A DNA stretch of 64,000 nt from Enterococcus raffinosus (GTDB taxonomy: Bacteria > Bacillota > Bacilli > Lactobacillales > Enterococcaceae): the NCBI RefSeq assembly GCF_001886185.1, contig NZ_JXLA01000024.1, positions 1 to 64,000 on the forward strand, written 5' to 3'. The notes below the pieces were generated by a model that was not told the origin of the DNA, searched no databases, and worked only from the letters and a program-made list of their open reading frames with translations. The position numbers and the translations under genes were made by a program. Below are positions 44,727 to 53,581 of the stretch, in pieces; position 1 is the first letter of the stretch, and every line of letters starts with the position of its first letter.

Positions 44727-45164
44727 TTAAATCATTTTTACTAATGTAATACAAGATACGCCATCCTCTTCGTATGGCTCGCCTCTTTTTAGATATCCTA
44801 AACTCTCATAAAAGGCTGCGGCTGACAATTCTCCGTGAATCAAAATCTGATTGTAGCGCTTCTGTTTAGCTGCTTTTTCTAATGCTTTGACCACTTGACT
44901 ACCTAAATGGTTGCCGCGATATTCGGCAATCGTCGCTACACGGCCAATCCGTGCTACATCCTTAGCTTCCGTTAACAAGCGAGCAGTTGCGACGGGTCGG
45001 CTTCCATCAAAGAGGACACTATAGATAGTAGCTAATGTATCATTCCGATCAAACTCATCCGCCAGTGACAGGTTTCTTTCCAAAATGAAAACCTGCATTC
45101 GAACATAACTGCTGGCTGCTCGCAGATAATTTGCACTGCCTATTTCTAATCTCAAGTCTGCCAT
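44727..45164 (-). CDS. GNAT-family N-acetyltransferase
   Basis: A 145-residue acetyl-CoA-dependent acetyltransferase. The acetyl-CoA binding segment is RVATIAEYRGNHLGSQVVKALEKAA (central beta-alpha), followed by ELSAAAFYESLGYLKRGEPYEEDG, typical of the GNAT fold. I start it at ATG 45164, after AGGAGG; the frame opens slightly upstream. It resembles the ElaA/YjcF-like subgroup. Substrate unknown. Confidence 0.85.
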   Translation of the reverse strand: MADLRLEIGSANYLRAASSYVRMQVFILERNLSLADEFDRNDTLATIYSVLFDGSRPVATARLLTEAKDVARIGRVATIAEYRGNHLGSQVVKALEKAAKQKRYNQILIHGELSAAAFYESLGYLKRGEPYEEDGVSCITLVKMI

Positions 45165-45190
45165 AATGCCTCCTGTTTCCATCTATTATA

Positions 45191-47338
45191 CTATTTTTTT
45201 CGATACTCTTTGAGTGGCAATCCTGCTTCTTTTAAAAACGGCGAGGGTTCAATGGTTTTATTGTTGACAGTTTTTGGATAGGTAACATAAAGATTTTCCT
45301 TTGCACGTGTAATAGCCACATACATCAATCGGCGTTGCTCCTCTAACGTTGTCGGTGGAGCGCCTTCCTCTCTTGCCTTTTGCAAATCACAGTCGGCTTT
45401 CTTTACTGTGTGATGGTTTGGTAACGCGTCTTGATAAACACCTTTAATAAAGATGTTTTTCTTGCCTAAGCCTTTACTGGCATGGATCGACAGTAAATAA
45501 ACGGCATTTAATTTTTCCTGATCATAGACACGCAGTCTTTTTTTCATGCCTTCGTTTTGCTGACTAGCCTGTTGAAAAGCTTCTAGAAGCCCTGGCCAAT
45601 CTCCTGCTGCAGACAACTCTTTATGCAACCAATCCGCCTCTTCTTCACTCAAATCCTTTTTGAATTTGGGTGTTGCCAGCAACGCATCTGCTAATGCCGT
45701 AAGATTTAGCCTGCCCTGTTGATAAAAAAAGTACATTTCCTTAAAAAACACTTTTGCATGATCTTGCGATGACGGAGAAAGATTTCGTTCACTGACTAAA
45801 AAAGCGACTAGATCATTAATCTTAAACTTGTTTTTACTAAACAGTTCGTCGCTAAATTTTGCACTAGAATTAAATTTGATGAAATGAAAAAAGGCATATT
45901 GCTGAATGATTTTCTTCAGTGCATCATTTTTTTGTTGGATTGCTGTCGCCGAGGCCAACATTTCTAATTGCTGAAAGAGCGTCTTAAACAATGGCAATCC
46001 AAAAATCCCCAACAAGTCATCGTTAGACGGTGTAACAAAAGGGACCTTGTATTTTTTTAATTGTTTCAACAGAGAACGCAGCTGTACCCGTGTCGGATAC
46101 AAGACCATCGTATCACGATAATCAGGGCTACCATCCTTCAGCGGGGCTTCATTTGCTAACTTCTGTATTTTTTGTCCGATCCAAGCGGCCTCATCCTCAT
46201 CATCAGGAAAACCAATGCCATAACAATCATGAGCAATCGTTTTTTTACTAGCGGTCATCGTTTTTTCTAATCGATCATGGGCATTAAAACGAATCAAACG
46301 ATTGCCAGCTTCTACGATCGGTGCATCTGAACGATAGTTAGTCATTAATTTCAGAGACGTTTGTTTGTGCTCTTGTTCAAAATCTTTAATATAACTCGGC
46401 TCTGCCCCGCGAAAGTAGTAAATACTTTGGTCATCATCCCCAACAATAATCAACTTACTGGAATTTTTCTGCATGACTTCCTTATCTGGCGGACAGATCA
46501 ATGCTACAATCTGTTTTTGTAACGGGTTGATATCCTGAAACTCATCAATAAAAATGTAACGGTATTTCTCCTGCAGCGTTTGCTGGGCTGTTCTGTCGTT
46601 TTCTAAAATCAATTTCAGATTAAACAGCATATCGTCAAAAGTAATAAAGTGCTGTGTCTTTTTTGTCAACGCCAGCTCAGTTAAAAACTGCTGAAAAACT
46701 TCACTTAATTTTTGATTCAGAAGAAGCTCCTGCCCATCAAAATACTTGGCGACGAATCCAACCATCTCCTGATCCGAATATCCCATGTTTCGCCAATAAC
46801 TAATGCGAGAGGCAATCGTTCGATCTTCAAGCTTGTCAAAATTGTATAAACGATATTTCTTTATTAAGTGATTCACCACTTGATAATATTGATCTTCATT
46901 GATTTGCCCTTCAATCCCCCACTGTTTCAGGTCGGGATTCTTCCGCAGCAACTCATTGTACTCCGCGTTGAACCAGCCATGAAATGTTTGTACTTTGACA
47001 CGGGCAAAACCGCCTAAATAATGATTGACCCGCGCTTCCATCTCTAACTTTGCCTTACGCGAAAAAGTACACATCATGATTGCCTTTGGATCTACTGATT
47101 TTTCTAATACTAAATAAGCCGCTTTGGCACAAATTGTTTGAGTCTTGCCGCTTCCTGCACCAGCGATGATCCGTAAATGCGTCTGCATTGGAAAACGAAT
47201 CGCCGCTAATTGATCTTCACTAAAAGAATGACCATTATTCTGCGCAATTAATTGCTGCAAAGTATCTTTATCATCCAGCGTATCTCGTTCTGCTTCGATT
47301 AAATCTGATTTTATGTAATTTGAAAGCTTTGTGAACAT
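45191..47338 (-). CDS. UvrD/Rep-family (superfamily 1A) DNA helicase
   Basis: A 715-residue 3'-5' helicase. Q-motif region SFSEDQLAAIRF, Walker A IAGAGSGKTQT near residue 60, Walker B FIDEFQDINPLQ, GDDDQSIYYFRG, and motif VI LMYVAITRAKENLYV. It is somewhat shorter and more divergent than PcrA, so it is probably an accessory helicase, not PcrA itself. No nuclease domain is seen. It lies 26 bases upstream of the GNAT gene and may be cotranscribed with it, though no functional link is evident. Confidence 0.9.
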   Translation of the reverse strand: MFTKLSNYIKSDLIEAERDTLDDKDTLQQLIAQNNGHSFSEDQLAAIRFPMQTHLRIIAGAGSGKTQTICAKAAYLVLEKSVDPKAIMMCTFSRKAKLEMEARVNHYLGGFARVKVQTFHGWFNAEYNELLRKNPDLKQWGIEGQINEDQYYQVVNHLIKKYRLYNFDKLEDRTIASRISYWRNMGYSDQEMVGFVAKYFDGQELLLNQKLSEVFQQFLTELALTKKTQHFITFDDMLFNLKLILENDRTAQQTLQEKYRYIFIDEFQDINPLQKQIVALICPPDKEVMQKNSSKLIIVGDDDQSIYYFRGAEPSYIKDFEQEHKQTSLKLMTNYRSDAPIVEAGNRLIRFNAHDRLEKTMTASKKTIAHDCYGIGFPDDEDEAAWIGQKIQKLANEAPLKDGSPDYRDTMVLYPTRVQLRSLLKQLKKYKVPFVTPSNDDLLGIFGLPLFKTLFQQLEMLASATAIQQKNDALKKIIQQYAFFHFIKFNSSAKFSDELFSKNKFKINDLVAFLVSERNLSPSSQDHAKVFFKEMYFFYQQGRLNLTALADALLATPKFKKDLSEEEADWLHKELSAAGDWPGLLEAFQQASQQNEGMKKRLRVYDQEKLNAVYLLSIHASKGLGKKNIFIKGVYQDALPNHHTVKKADCDLQKAREEGAPPTTLEEQRRLMYVAITRAKENLYVTYPKTVNNKTIEPSPFLKEAGLPLKEYRKK

Positions 47339-47430
47339 GTATCCTTGGTTCCCTTCTATGTAAAAAAATCATACTTGTTTATTATAACTGAATCGTAGGA
47401 ATTTAATAGCGAACACCACCAAAGCACCAA

Positions 47431-47478
47431 AAAAGTGATTGCAGAAAAAAAGCAGTGCTCTTTTCTACAATCACTTTT
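47431..47478 (-). terminator. Intrinsic terminator of the AraC/PocR-type regulator
   Basis: AAAAGTGATTG with AGAAAA pairs with TCTTTTCT and CAATCACTTTT, one bulge. It lies 18 bases past the stop codon. Confidence 0.75.
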
Positions 47479-47495
47479 GATTAGCTCCATTTATC

Positions 47496-48512
47496 TTATT
47501 TCAGCCTTTGCTGATCTTTTCTATATTTCAATGGCGTGATTCCTGTAATTTTTTTGAAGCTGCGAACAAAATAACTAGGCTCAATATAGCCAAGTGCATC
47601 ACTGATTTCAGCAATCGGCCAATCCGTTGTCTCTAACAATTGTTGTGCCCAATAAACTTTTAGCTTCCCATAAATTTTGCTAAACGGTTCTCCAAACTCT
47701 TCTTTTAATAAACGGCTTAGATAGCTTGGCGAAAGATTACTTACCTCGGCTAACGTTTTCAGGTCCACATGATTCGCCTTATTCTCAAAGACTAAATCAA
47801 TCGCAGGCTGTAATAATGGATTTTTAGCTAAATAAACTCCTGTTGAATCCTGCAGACGATTTTCTAATTTCGAATGTTGAATATCTTGCTGAACAAATTC
47901 TAAGTCCAATGATTGCTCATCAACGGGATCTTTCCGCTTAGATAGCCGCAATGTTTGTCGATAGGCTTTGATTAAATAGTCCTTTTTTATCGCCTCAGAC
48001 ACAATGTATTCACTGATCTTTTCCAGCATCTCTGCCGATTTCTTTAAGTCTTCTTTAGTGAAACGCGGGTATTGATCGATCAAAAAATGATGCTCTTTTT
48101 TAAATGTATTTAGGAAAGTTTGATCCTCTACCTGCAGCACCTGCTCTAAATCCTCCTGCTCCTCTTCTAACAGGATTTCTCCCGCCATGATAGCTCCTAC
48201 ATAACGATTATCTATCATAATAGGAATCGCCATGTCGACGATATCGAAATGGCACCGATAGATAAAGGGCTGCCCTGTTCTTACAGCCTCAAGTCCCCCG
48301 CGAGAATCACACTTTTCACAATAAACAGAAAGCTCCGGATGATTACGGACTAGCTGACAAAAAGGCTGAACCTGACTATGCTTTGTTACAGGTCTTCCTC
48401 GATAGTCCACCAATATAATGGCTAAATGCGTCGCTATTGCAATACTTTCCTGAACAGCTTCCCATTTATTCAGATCCAGTACTTGTTCAATATCAAATTG
48501 TGTGTTGTTCAC
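47496..48512 (-). CDS. AraC-family regulator with PocR sensory domain
   Basis: A 338-residue activator. The N-terminal PocR ligand-binding domain (about residues 15-170, with the cysteine pair VYCEKCDSRGG and IYRCHFDIVDMAIPI) binds small polyols in studied members such as PocR. The C-terminal 100 residues are an AraC double HTH. The frame opens at 48620, but I use the GTG at 48512 because AGAGGTG lies five bases before it and the upstream residues look unrelated. It is divergent from gldA-dhaMKL, so activation of that operon by glycerol or dihydroxyacetone is likely. Confidence 0.85.
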   Translation of the reverse strand: MNNTQFDIEQVLDLNKWEAVQESIAIATHLAIILVDYRGRPVTKHSQVQPFCQLVRNHPELSVYCEKCDSRGGLEAVRTGQPFIYRCHFDIVDMAIPIMIDNRYVGAIMAGEILLEEEQEDLEQVLQVEDQTFLNTFKKEHHFLIDQYPRFTKEDLKKSAEMLEKISEYIVSEAIKKDYLIKAYRQTLRLSKRKDPVDEQSLDLEFVQQDIQHSKLENRLQDSTGVYLAKNPLLQPAIDLVFENKANHVDLKTLAEVSNLSPSYLSRLLKEEFGEPFSKIYGKLKVYWAQQLLETTDWPIAEISDALGYIEPSYFVRSFKKITGITPLKYRKDQQRLK

Positions 48513-48598
48513 AGGATCACCTCTAAATTTATTATAGAACTTCCGAGCAAAATAGCAAAATTTTCCCATTTCATAAAATAGTTCAATGTTTTTGTGAA

Positions 48599-48612
48599 AG
48601 AAAGCGGTAACA
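48599..48612. promoter_or_regulatory. cre-like box upstream of gldA
   Basis: AGAAAGCGGTAACA matches 13 of 14 cre positions, in the divergent region between the PocR-type regulator and gldA. Confidence 0.6.
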
Positions 48613-48631
48613 CAGTTCAATGATTATTTTA

Positions 48632-48645
48632 TGATAACGCTTTAT
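48632..48645. promoter_or_regulatory. Second cre-like box upstream of gldA
   Basis: TGATAACGCTTTAT matches 12 of 14 cre positions, 36 bases before the gldA start and 33 bases from the first box (about three helical turns). Confidence 0.5.
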
Positions 48646-48680
48646 GATTAACGTGTAAACAAAACAAAGGAGGATTCATC

Positions 48681-49811
48681 ATGAGAAAAGCACTTATCTT
48701 ACCAACAAAATATGTTCAAGGAGAAGACGAACTATTAAACTTAGGTTATTTTGTCAAAACATTCGGAAAATCTGCCCTGTTGATTGCCAATCCCGATGAC
48801 GTTGAGCGGATCCGTCCACAGCTTGATTCCACAGCCAACAAATTCAATGTTTCATTTATTGAAGGCGGATTCAATGGGGAAGTTACTCGAGAAGAAACCA
48901 AACGTCTCCAAGCAATCGCTAAGGAAAAACAAACAGATTGCATCATTGGTTTAGGCGGGGGAAAGGCGATCGATGCTTCAAAAGTCGTAGCGGAAGGCGA
49001 ACGTTTAATTATTGTTCCTACAATTGCTGCGCAGGACGCACCGACTTCACATTCAGCAGTGCTCTACCACGCAGACGGGTCATTTGATGATTACGCGTAT
49101 TTCAAACAAAGTCCAAGTGTTGTCCTAGTAGATACAAAAGTGATTGCTAAAGCACCGACTCGTTTCCTTGTTGCTGGTATGGGAGATGCGTTATCAACGT
49201 ATTTTGAAGCACGCGCTACACACAATTCTTATTCACGGGTAAACGCAAGCTTGCCAATGGGGTCTCTAGATGGATCAACGCCACCAGCAAGTGGGACCTA
49301 CGCAGCACTGGCCATGGCAAAACTTTGCTGGGAACACTTACAGGAAGACGGTTTGAACGCAAAAATTGCCTGTGATGCTAACGTGGTCACAGAGTCGTTA
49401 AATAAAATCGTTGAAACCAATATCTTACTTTCAGGCTTAGGTTTTGAAAGTGGCGGTTTGGCTGCAGCGCATGCTATCCACAATGGAATGACCGTACTTC
49501 CCGGAACACACCATTATCTTCATGGAGAAAAAGTTGCTTTTGCAACTCTAGCTCAACTTGTATTAGAAGATGCGGAAACAGCAGAACTTCATGCGGTGTT
49601 GGACTTCATGGCAGCAATTGGTTTACCTCTCACATTAGCTGATCTGGGTGTTCCTTCGATCACCTTTGAAGAAGCCTTAGAAGTCGCAAAAATCGCTTCA
49701 ATTCCAGAGGAATCGATTCATTCTATGCCATTCTCAATTGTGGTGGAAGAAGTCGCAAACGCGATCATCGTCGCTGATCGCATTGGACAGGCCTACAAAG
49801 ATTCGCACTGA
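48681..49811 (+). CDS. gldA: Glycerol dehydrogenase
   Basis: A 376-residue iron/zinc-type NAD-dependent dehydrogenase that oxidises glycerol to dihydroxyacetone. NAD motif GLGGGKAIDASKVVA, PTIAAQDAPTSHSAVLY after it, and metal ligands in MGDALSTYFEA, AAAHAIHNG and THHYLHGEK. Length typical. AAAGGAGG precedes the ATG. It is followed by dhaM, dhaK and dhaL, which phosphorylate the dihydroxyacetone, making an oxidative glycerol route. Two cre boxes and a divergent PocR-type regulator suggest control by catabolite repression and inducer. Confidence 0.95.
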   Translation: MRKALILPTKYVQGEDELLNLGYFVKTFGKSALLIANPDDVERIRPQLDSTANKFNVSFIEGGFNGEVTREETKRLQAIAKEKQTDCIIGLGGGKAIDASKVVAEGERLIIVPTIAAQDAPTSHSAVLYHADGSFDDYAYFKQSPSVVLVDTKVIAKAPTRFLVAGMGDALSTYFEARATHNSYSRVNASLPMGSLDGSTPPASGTYAALAMAKLCWEHLQEDGLNAKIACDANVVTESLNKIVETNILLSGLGFESGGLAAAHAIHNGMTVLPGTHHYLHGEKVAFATLAQLVLEDAETAELHAVLDFMAAIGLPLTLADLGVPSITFEEALEVAKIASIPEESIHSMPFSIVVEEVANAIIVADRIGQAYKDSH

Positions 49812-49866
49812 TTGAGCTTTAATTATTCGAGAACTTTTAAATCTATTTAAAATAAGGAGTAATTCT

Positions 49867-50265
49867 ATGAAAAAAGCAATTCTCTTAGTTTCACATAGTA
49901 AAAAGATTACAGATGGCGTGAAAGACATGATCGAACAAATGGCTCAAAGTGATTCCCTTCAGATCTTTTCTTTAGGTGGAACCGCTGATAACGAACTAGG
50001 CAGTGATCCTACCAAAATCGTTGAAGCCATCGATAAAAACGATTCAGTCGATACCTTCTTTGTCTTTGCCGATCTAGGAAGTGCTGTCCTAAGTGCTGAA
50101 TTGGCTTTTGATATGTTGGAAGCAGAGCAGCAAAAAAAATATGTATTAGTTGATGCTCCTTTAGTGGAGGGTGCCTTCGCTGCTGGAATTACTGCTAGTG
50201 TCTCCGATGACCTTGAGCACATTCTAACAGAAGCAAAAAATGCACCTAAGAAGGGATGGAGCTAA
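49867..50265 (+). CDS. dhaM: PTS-dependent dihydroxyacetone kinase, phosphotransfer subunit DhaM
   Basis: A 132-residue EIIA-Man-like phosphocarrier, the single-domain Gram-positive form of DhaM. The phosphorylated His is in ILLVSHSKKITDGVKDMIEQM. It receives phosphate from HPr and rephosphorylates ADP bound on DhaL. AAGGAG precedes the ATG. Gene order gldA-dhaM-dhaK-dhaL matches the enterococcal arrangement. Confidence 0.93.
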   Translation: MKKAILLVSHSKKITDGVKDMIEQMAQSDSLQIFSLGGTADNELGSDPTKIVEAIDKNDSVDTFFVFADLGSAVLSAELAFDMLEAEQQKKYVLVDAPLVEGAFAAGITASVSDDLEHILTEAKNAPKKGWS

Positions 50266-50266
50266 G

Positions 50267-51250
50267 ATGAAAAAAATTATGAATGAACCAAGAGATATCA
50301 TCGAAGAAATGCTATCTGGAATCGTGACTAGCTATCCAATGATTGTTCATCGGGTGGCGGATTCGCGAGTTATAGCTAGAAATACGACTTCCTCGTATGT
50401 AGGAATCGTCTCAGGAGGAGGCAGCGGTCACGAACCTGCTCATGCAGGATTTGTTGGTGATGGCATGCTAAGTGCAGCTGTTCTTGGTGATGTATTTACC
50501 TCACCCACTCCTGATCAAATTGAACTTGCCATTGAAGAAGCAAATAATGGGCAAGGTGTCCTATTGGTTGTTAAAAACTATACCGGTGATATTTTGAATT
50601 TTGAAATGGCGAAGGAAATCGCAGAGATGAACGATATCGCTGTGGAGATCGTCGTAGTGGATGATGACATTGCTGTAGAAGACAGTACGTATACTGCCGG
50701 AAAACGAGGAGTCGCTGGAACTATTTTGGTTCATAAAATACTGGGCCATGCCGCAAAACATGGCGCTGATTTACCCACATTAAAAAAATTAGGGGATCAG
50801 GTTGTGGCAGCAACCAAAACGATTGGCGTCGCACTAAAAGCCGCGACTGTTCCTGAAGTCGGAAAACCGGGCTTTTTATTAGCAGAAGATGAAATCGAAT
50901 TCGGCGTTGGTATTCACGGCGAACCAGGATATCGTCGAGAAAAATTGCAGCCTTCAAAGAAATTAGCAGAAGAATTAGTCGGGAAATTGATCTCCTCCTA
51001 TGACAAGAAGCCAAATGAAATTGGAGTTTTAGTCAATGGAATGGGTGGAACCCCCTTGATGGAGCAATTCATTTTTATTAACGATGTTTCAGATTTACTG
51101 AAAAAAGAAAAGATACAGGTCAGCTTCCATAAAGTCGGGAATTACATGACCTCGATTGACATGCAGGGACTTTCCTTAACATTTATTGATTTAACAAATA
51201 CAGACTGGCAAAAAGCATTGACAGCTCCAGTTTCAACAATTTCTTGGTAA
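50267..51250 (+). CDS. dhaK: PTS-dependent dihydroxyacetone kinase, substrate-binding subunit DhaK
   Basis: A 327-residue subunit that binds dihydroxyacetone covalently through a histidine. The covalent His is in GVGIHGEPGYRRE, and the substrate loop GGGSGHEPAHAGFVG is intact. I start it at ATG 50267, five bases after GGAG; the frame opens earlier, inside dhaM. The gap to dhaM is one base. Works with DhaL and DhaM to form dihydroxyacetone phosphate. Confidence 0.95.
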   Translation: MKKIMNEPRDIIEEMLSGIVTSYPMIVHRVADSRVIARNTTSSYVGIVSGGGSGHEPAHAGFVGDGMLSAAVLGDVFTSPTPDQIELAIEEANNGQGVLLVVKNYTGDILNFEMAKEIAEMNDIAVEIVVVDDDIAVEDSTYTAGKRGVAGTILVHKILGHAAKHGADLPTLKKLGDQVVAATKTIGVALKAATVPEVGKPGFLLAEDEIEFGVGIHGEPGYRREKLQPSKKLAEELVGKLISSYDKKPNEIGVLVNGMGGTPLMEQFIFINDVSDLLKKEKIQVSFHKVGNYMTSIDMQGLSLTFIDLTNTDWQKALTAPVSTISW

Positions 51251-51274
51251 TTTTACATGTAAGGAGTAAGGAAA

Positions 51275-51874
51275 ATGAATATAACAGTAAAAGAAATTCA
51301 AGCTTGGTTGTCTGATTTTGAACAAGCGATTGCAGAAAATAAAGCTTATTTGAGTGAGTTAGATACGCCCATTGGTGATGGCGATCACGGGAATAACATG
51401 GATCGCGGAATGACTGAATATGCTAAAGTAGTTAAAGAAAAACAACCTCAGACAATTAGTGATACCTTCAAGATTCTGTCTATGGCACTCATCTCAAAAG
51501 TTGGTGGAGCTTCAGGACCCTTATACGGTTCAGCCTTTATGAATTTGACAAAAGAAACGAACAATCTTACTGAAATCACTAATAAACAAGAACTTGCCGA
51601 GCTCTTAGAAGCAGGATTACAAGGAATTCAAGCTCGCGGAAAAGCCGTTCCAGGCGACAAAACCATGGTAGATGTTTGGCAAACAGTGATTGATGATCTG
51701 AAAAACACTGAATTATCTTCTGATAGTATCGAAGCCGCTAAAGAAAAGACAAAAGATATGCAAGCAAAAAAAGGCCGTGCTTCCTATTTAGGAGAACGCT
51801 CCATTGGACACATTGATCCCGGGGCGGCCTCTAGCGCGATCCTCTTCCAAAGTCTCCTCCCCTACTTGAACTGA
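51275..51874 (+). CDS. dhaL: PTS-dependent dihydroxyacetone kinase, ADP-binding subunit DhaL
   Basis: A 199-residue helical-barrel subunit that carries permanently bound ADP with two magnesium ions. Mg-binding aspartates are in DTPIGDGDHGNNMDRG. GGASGPLYGSAF and GKAVPGDKTMVDVW are further nucleotide-site segments, and the C-terminal ERSIGHIDPGAASS is conserved. Last gene of the glycerol operon, followed by a terminator. Confidence 0.95.
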   Translation: MNITVKEIQAWLSDFEQAIAENKAYLSELDTPIGDGDHGNNMDRGMTEYAKVVKEKQPQTISDTFKILSMALISKVGGASGPLYGSAFMNLTKETNNLTEITNKQELAELLEAGLQGIQARGKAVPGDKTMVDVWQTVIDDLKNTELSSDSIEAAKEKTKDMQAKKGRASYLGERSIGHIDPGAASSAILFQSLLPYLN

Positions 51875-51879
51875 TGATA

Positions 51880-51907
51880 AATGCTCGGCGGTTTCTCGCT
51901 GAGCATT
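51880..51907 (+). terminator. Intrinsic terminator of the gldA-dhaMKL operon
   Basis: AATGCTC and GAGCATT arms with an inner GCG/CGC pair and a short loop, followed by TTCTCTTTTT, six bases past the dhaL stop. Confidence 0.8.
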
Positions 51908-52091
51908 TTCTCTTTTTAAGCCATCTTCTCCATAATGGTTTCTTCGAGAGCTTCATACGGGTAATCTCTTCTACTGTAAAGTCCATTTCATAGCCTCTTG
52001 ATACAACTAAAAATACACTATTGTCGTAATTTTTTTCGATAGTCACTATAATGAGTGGGAATTATATCTCTTCATTTTAGGAGCGAATACT

Positions 52092-53501
52092 ATGGAAAAA
52101 CAGAAAACACTCAGTAGGTCTATTATAATTTTAGGACTATTTTCTTTTATCACCTCTCTATCAGGTGAAAGTACAAACTTAGCCTTGCCAACAATCAGTC
52201 ATGCCTTGGCAATTACAAATAACGAAGCCACATGGATCGTGCAAATCGGTTTAATCACCACGACGATCTTATTGGTGGCTTTTGGACATTTGGGGGACAT
52301 TCTTTCGAAAGAACTAATTTTTCTCGTCGGCGGCATATTGTTTACAGCCGGATCACTCATTAACGGTCTATCACCAAGTTTTACCGTTCTTTTATTCGGG
52401 CGTATCGTCCAAGCAATCGGCTCAGCCATGATCATGGCGAACTCTATTGGGCTAACCACAGAGTATTCGACCCCTGAAAAACGGGGAACTGCTTTGGCGA
52501 TTATCTCCATGTTTATTTCAGTCGGTGCGATTTCAGGCCCTGCCTTAGGTGGTGTTCTACTATCGGCATTTTCTTGGCGCTGGATCTATTTAATCAATGT
52601 CCCATTAGGTTTGATTTTTACCTTTATCGGCTATCGCGTCTTTACTTTTCCAAAGCTGACTAGAGGCACAATTGAACAGCCCTTAAAAGAAGCCAATTGG
52701 CTAGGGCAGGGAATTTTCTCTGTAGGAATTATCACCCTATCTCTTTCAAGCCTTTTCTTTCAAAGTGCGAATGCTCGCTATTTAGTAGGAAGTCTCGCAT
52801 TTTTTATTGGTGCTGGTCTAACCATCTATTCCTTTATTCAGGACGATCATAGTAAAAATCCTTGGATTTCACCAAATGTCCTACGAAACAAACGATTTAT
52901 GTTATCGATGTTTGCGCTGTTTTTAGCGATGCTAACCAATGTCGCTTCCAATATCTTATTGCCTTTCTATCTTCAAAGTTTCCACCGAATTGATCCAATG
53001 ATCAGCGGTCTGGTAATGGTTTTACAATCCGTTGTTATGCTGATAATCGCCCCAATTGCTGGGCGGCTCTCAGATAGAATTGGTTCCAGCAAACTGATTA
53101 TTACAGGAATCAGCATTTTGATTCTTTCTCAAATCGGCTACACCTTTTATCCCTTAAAACTAAATTGGCTGCTCGTTTTATTCCCCATTCTCTTAAATGG
53201 AATCGGAATGGGTATTTTTCTATCTCCGAATAACTCATTAGCGATGTCCTTTGTTGACAAACAGTTTACTGGTGTCGCAGGCTCATTGACCTCTTTTTTT
53301 AGAACAATCGGTATGAGTCTTGGAATCAGCATTGCTTCGGCTGTTTTATTTGCACAATTACCGAATGTTCGCTACATCTCACCAGCTTTAGGCAGTCATT
53401 TTGTCCAAGCCTTTCACAATGTCTTTTGGGTTATGGCTGCTCTAGCGATCCTTTGCCTATTGTTATCTATCTACGCAATCAGGAGTAATCGGAAAAAATA
53501 A
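52092..53501 (+). CDS. MFS transporter, DHA2 (EmrB/QacA) family
   Basis: A 469-residue membrane protein, the length of 14-segment DHA2 exporters. The motif A region GHLGDILSKELIF and the motif C region SVGAISGPALGGVLLSAFSWRWIYLINVP are present. These proteins expel drugs, dyes or toxic metabolites using proton exchange. Single gene preceded by AGGAG and followed by a terminator. Substrate unknown. Confidence 0.9.
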   Translation: MEKQKTLSRSIIILGLFSFITSLSGESTNLALPTISHALAITNNEATWIVQIGLITTTILLVAFGHLGDILSKELIFLVGGILFTAGSLINGLSPSFTVLLFGRIVQAIGSAMIMANSIGLTTEYSTPEKRGTALAIISMFISVGAISGPALGGVLLSAFSWRWIYLINVPLGLIFTFIGYRVFTFPKLTRGTIEQPLKEANWLGQGIFSVGIITLSLSSLFFQSANARYLVGSLAFFIGAGLTIYSFIQDDHSKNPWISPNVLRNKRFMLSMFALFLAMLTNVASNILLPFYLQSFHRIDPMISGLVMVLQSVVMLIIAPIAGRLSDRIGSSKLIITGISILILSQIGYTFYPLKLNWLLVLFPILLNGIGMGIFLSPNNSLAMSFVDKQFTGVAGSLTSFFRTIGMSLGISIASAVLFAQLPNVRYISPALGSHFVQAFHNVFWVMAALAILCLLLSIYAIRSNRKK

Positions 53502-53541
53502 TTGCAAATCAGCTGGTTTTTTAACCAAATTTTACCTCAAA

Positions 53542-53573
53542 AAAAGAGTTTCCGATTTTTCGGAAACTCTTTT
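53542..53573. terminator. Bidirectional intrinsic terminator
   Basis: AAAAGAGTTTCCGA and TCGGAAACTCTTTT form a perfect 14-bp stem with a four-base loop between the convergent MFS and CHAP hydrolase genes. Confidence 0.9.
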
Positions 53574-53581
53574 GCTTGTTC

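Noticed and set aside
51900-52046. Possible minus-strand gene remnant after dhaL (fragment reading DYPYEALEETIMEKMA)
   Set aside because: The fragment reads like a protein C-terminus, but it has no start, an upstream stop, and I cannot recognise it. It could be chance; a protein search of the fragment would decide.
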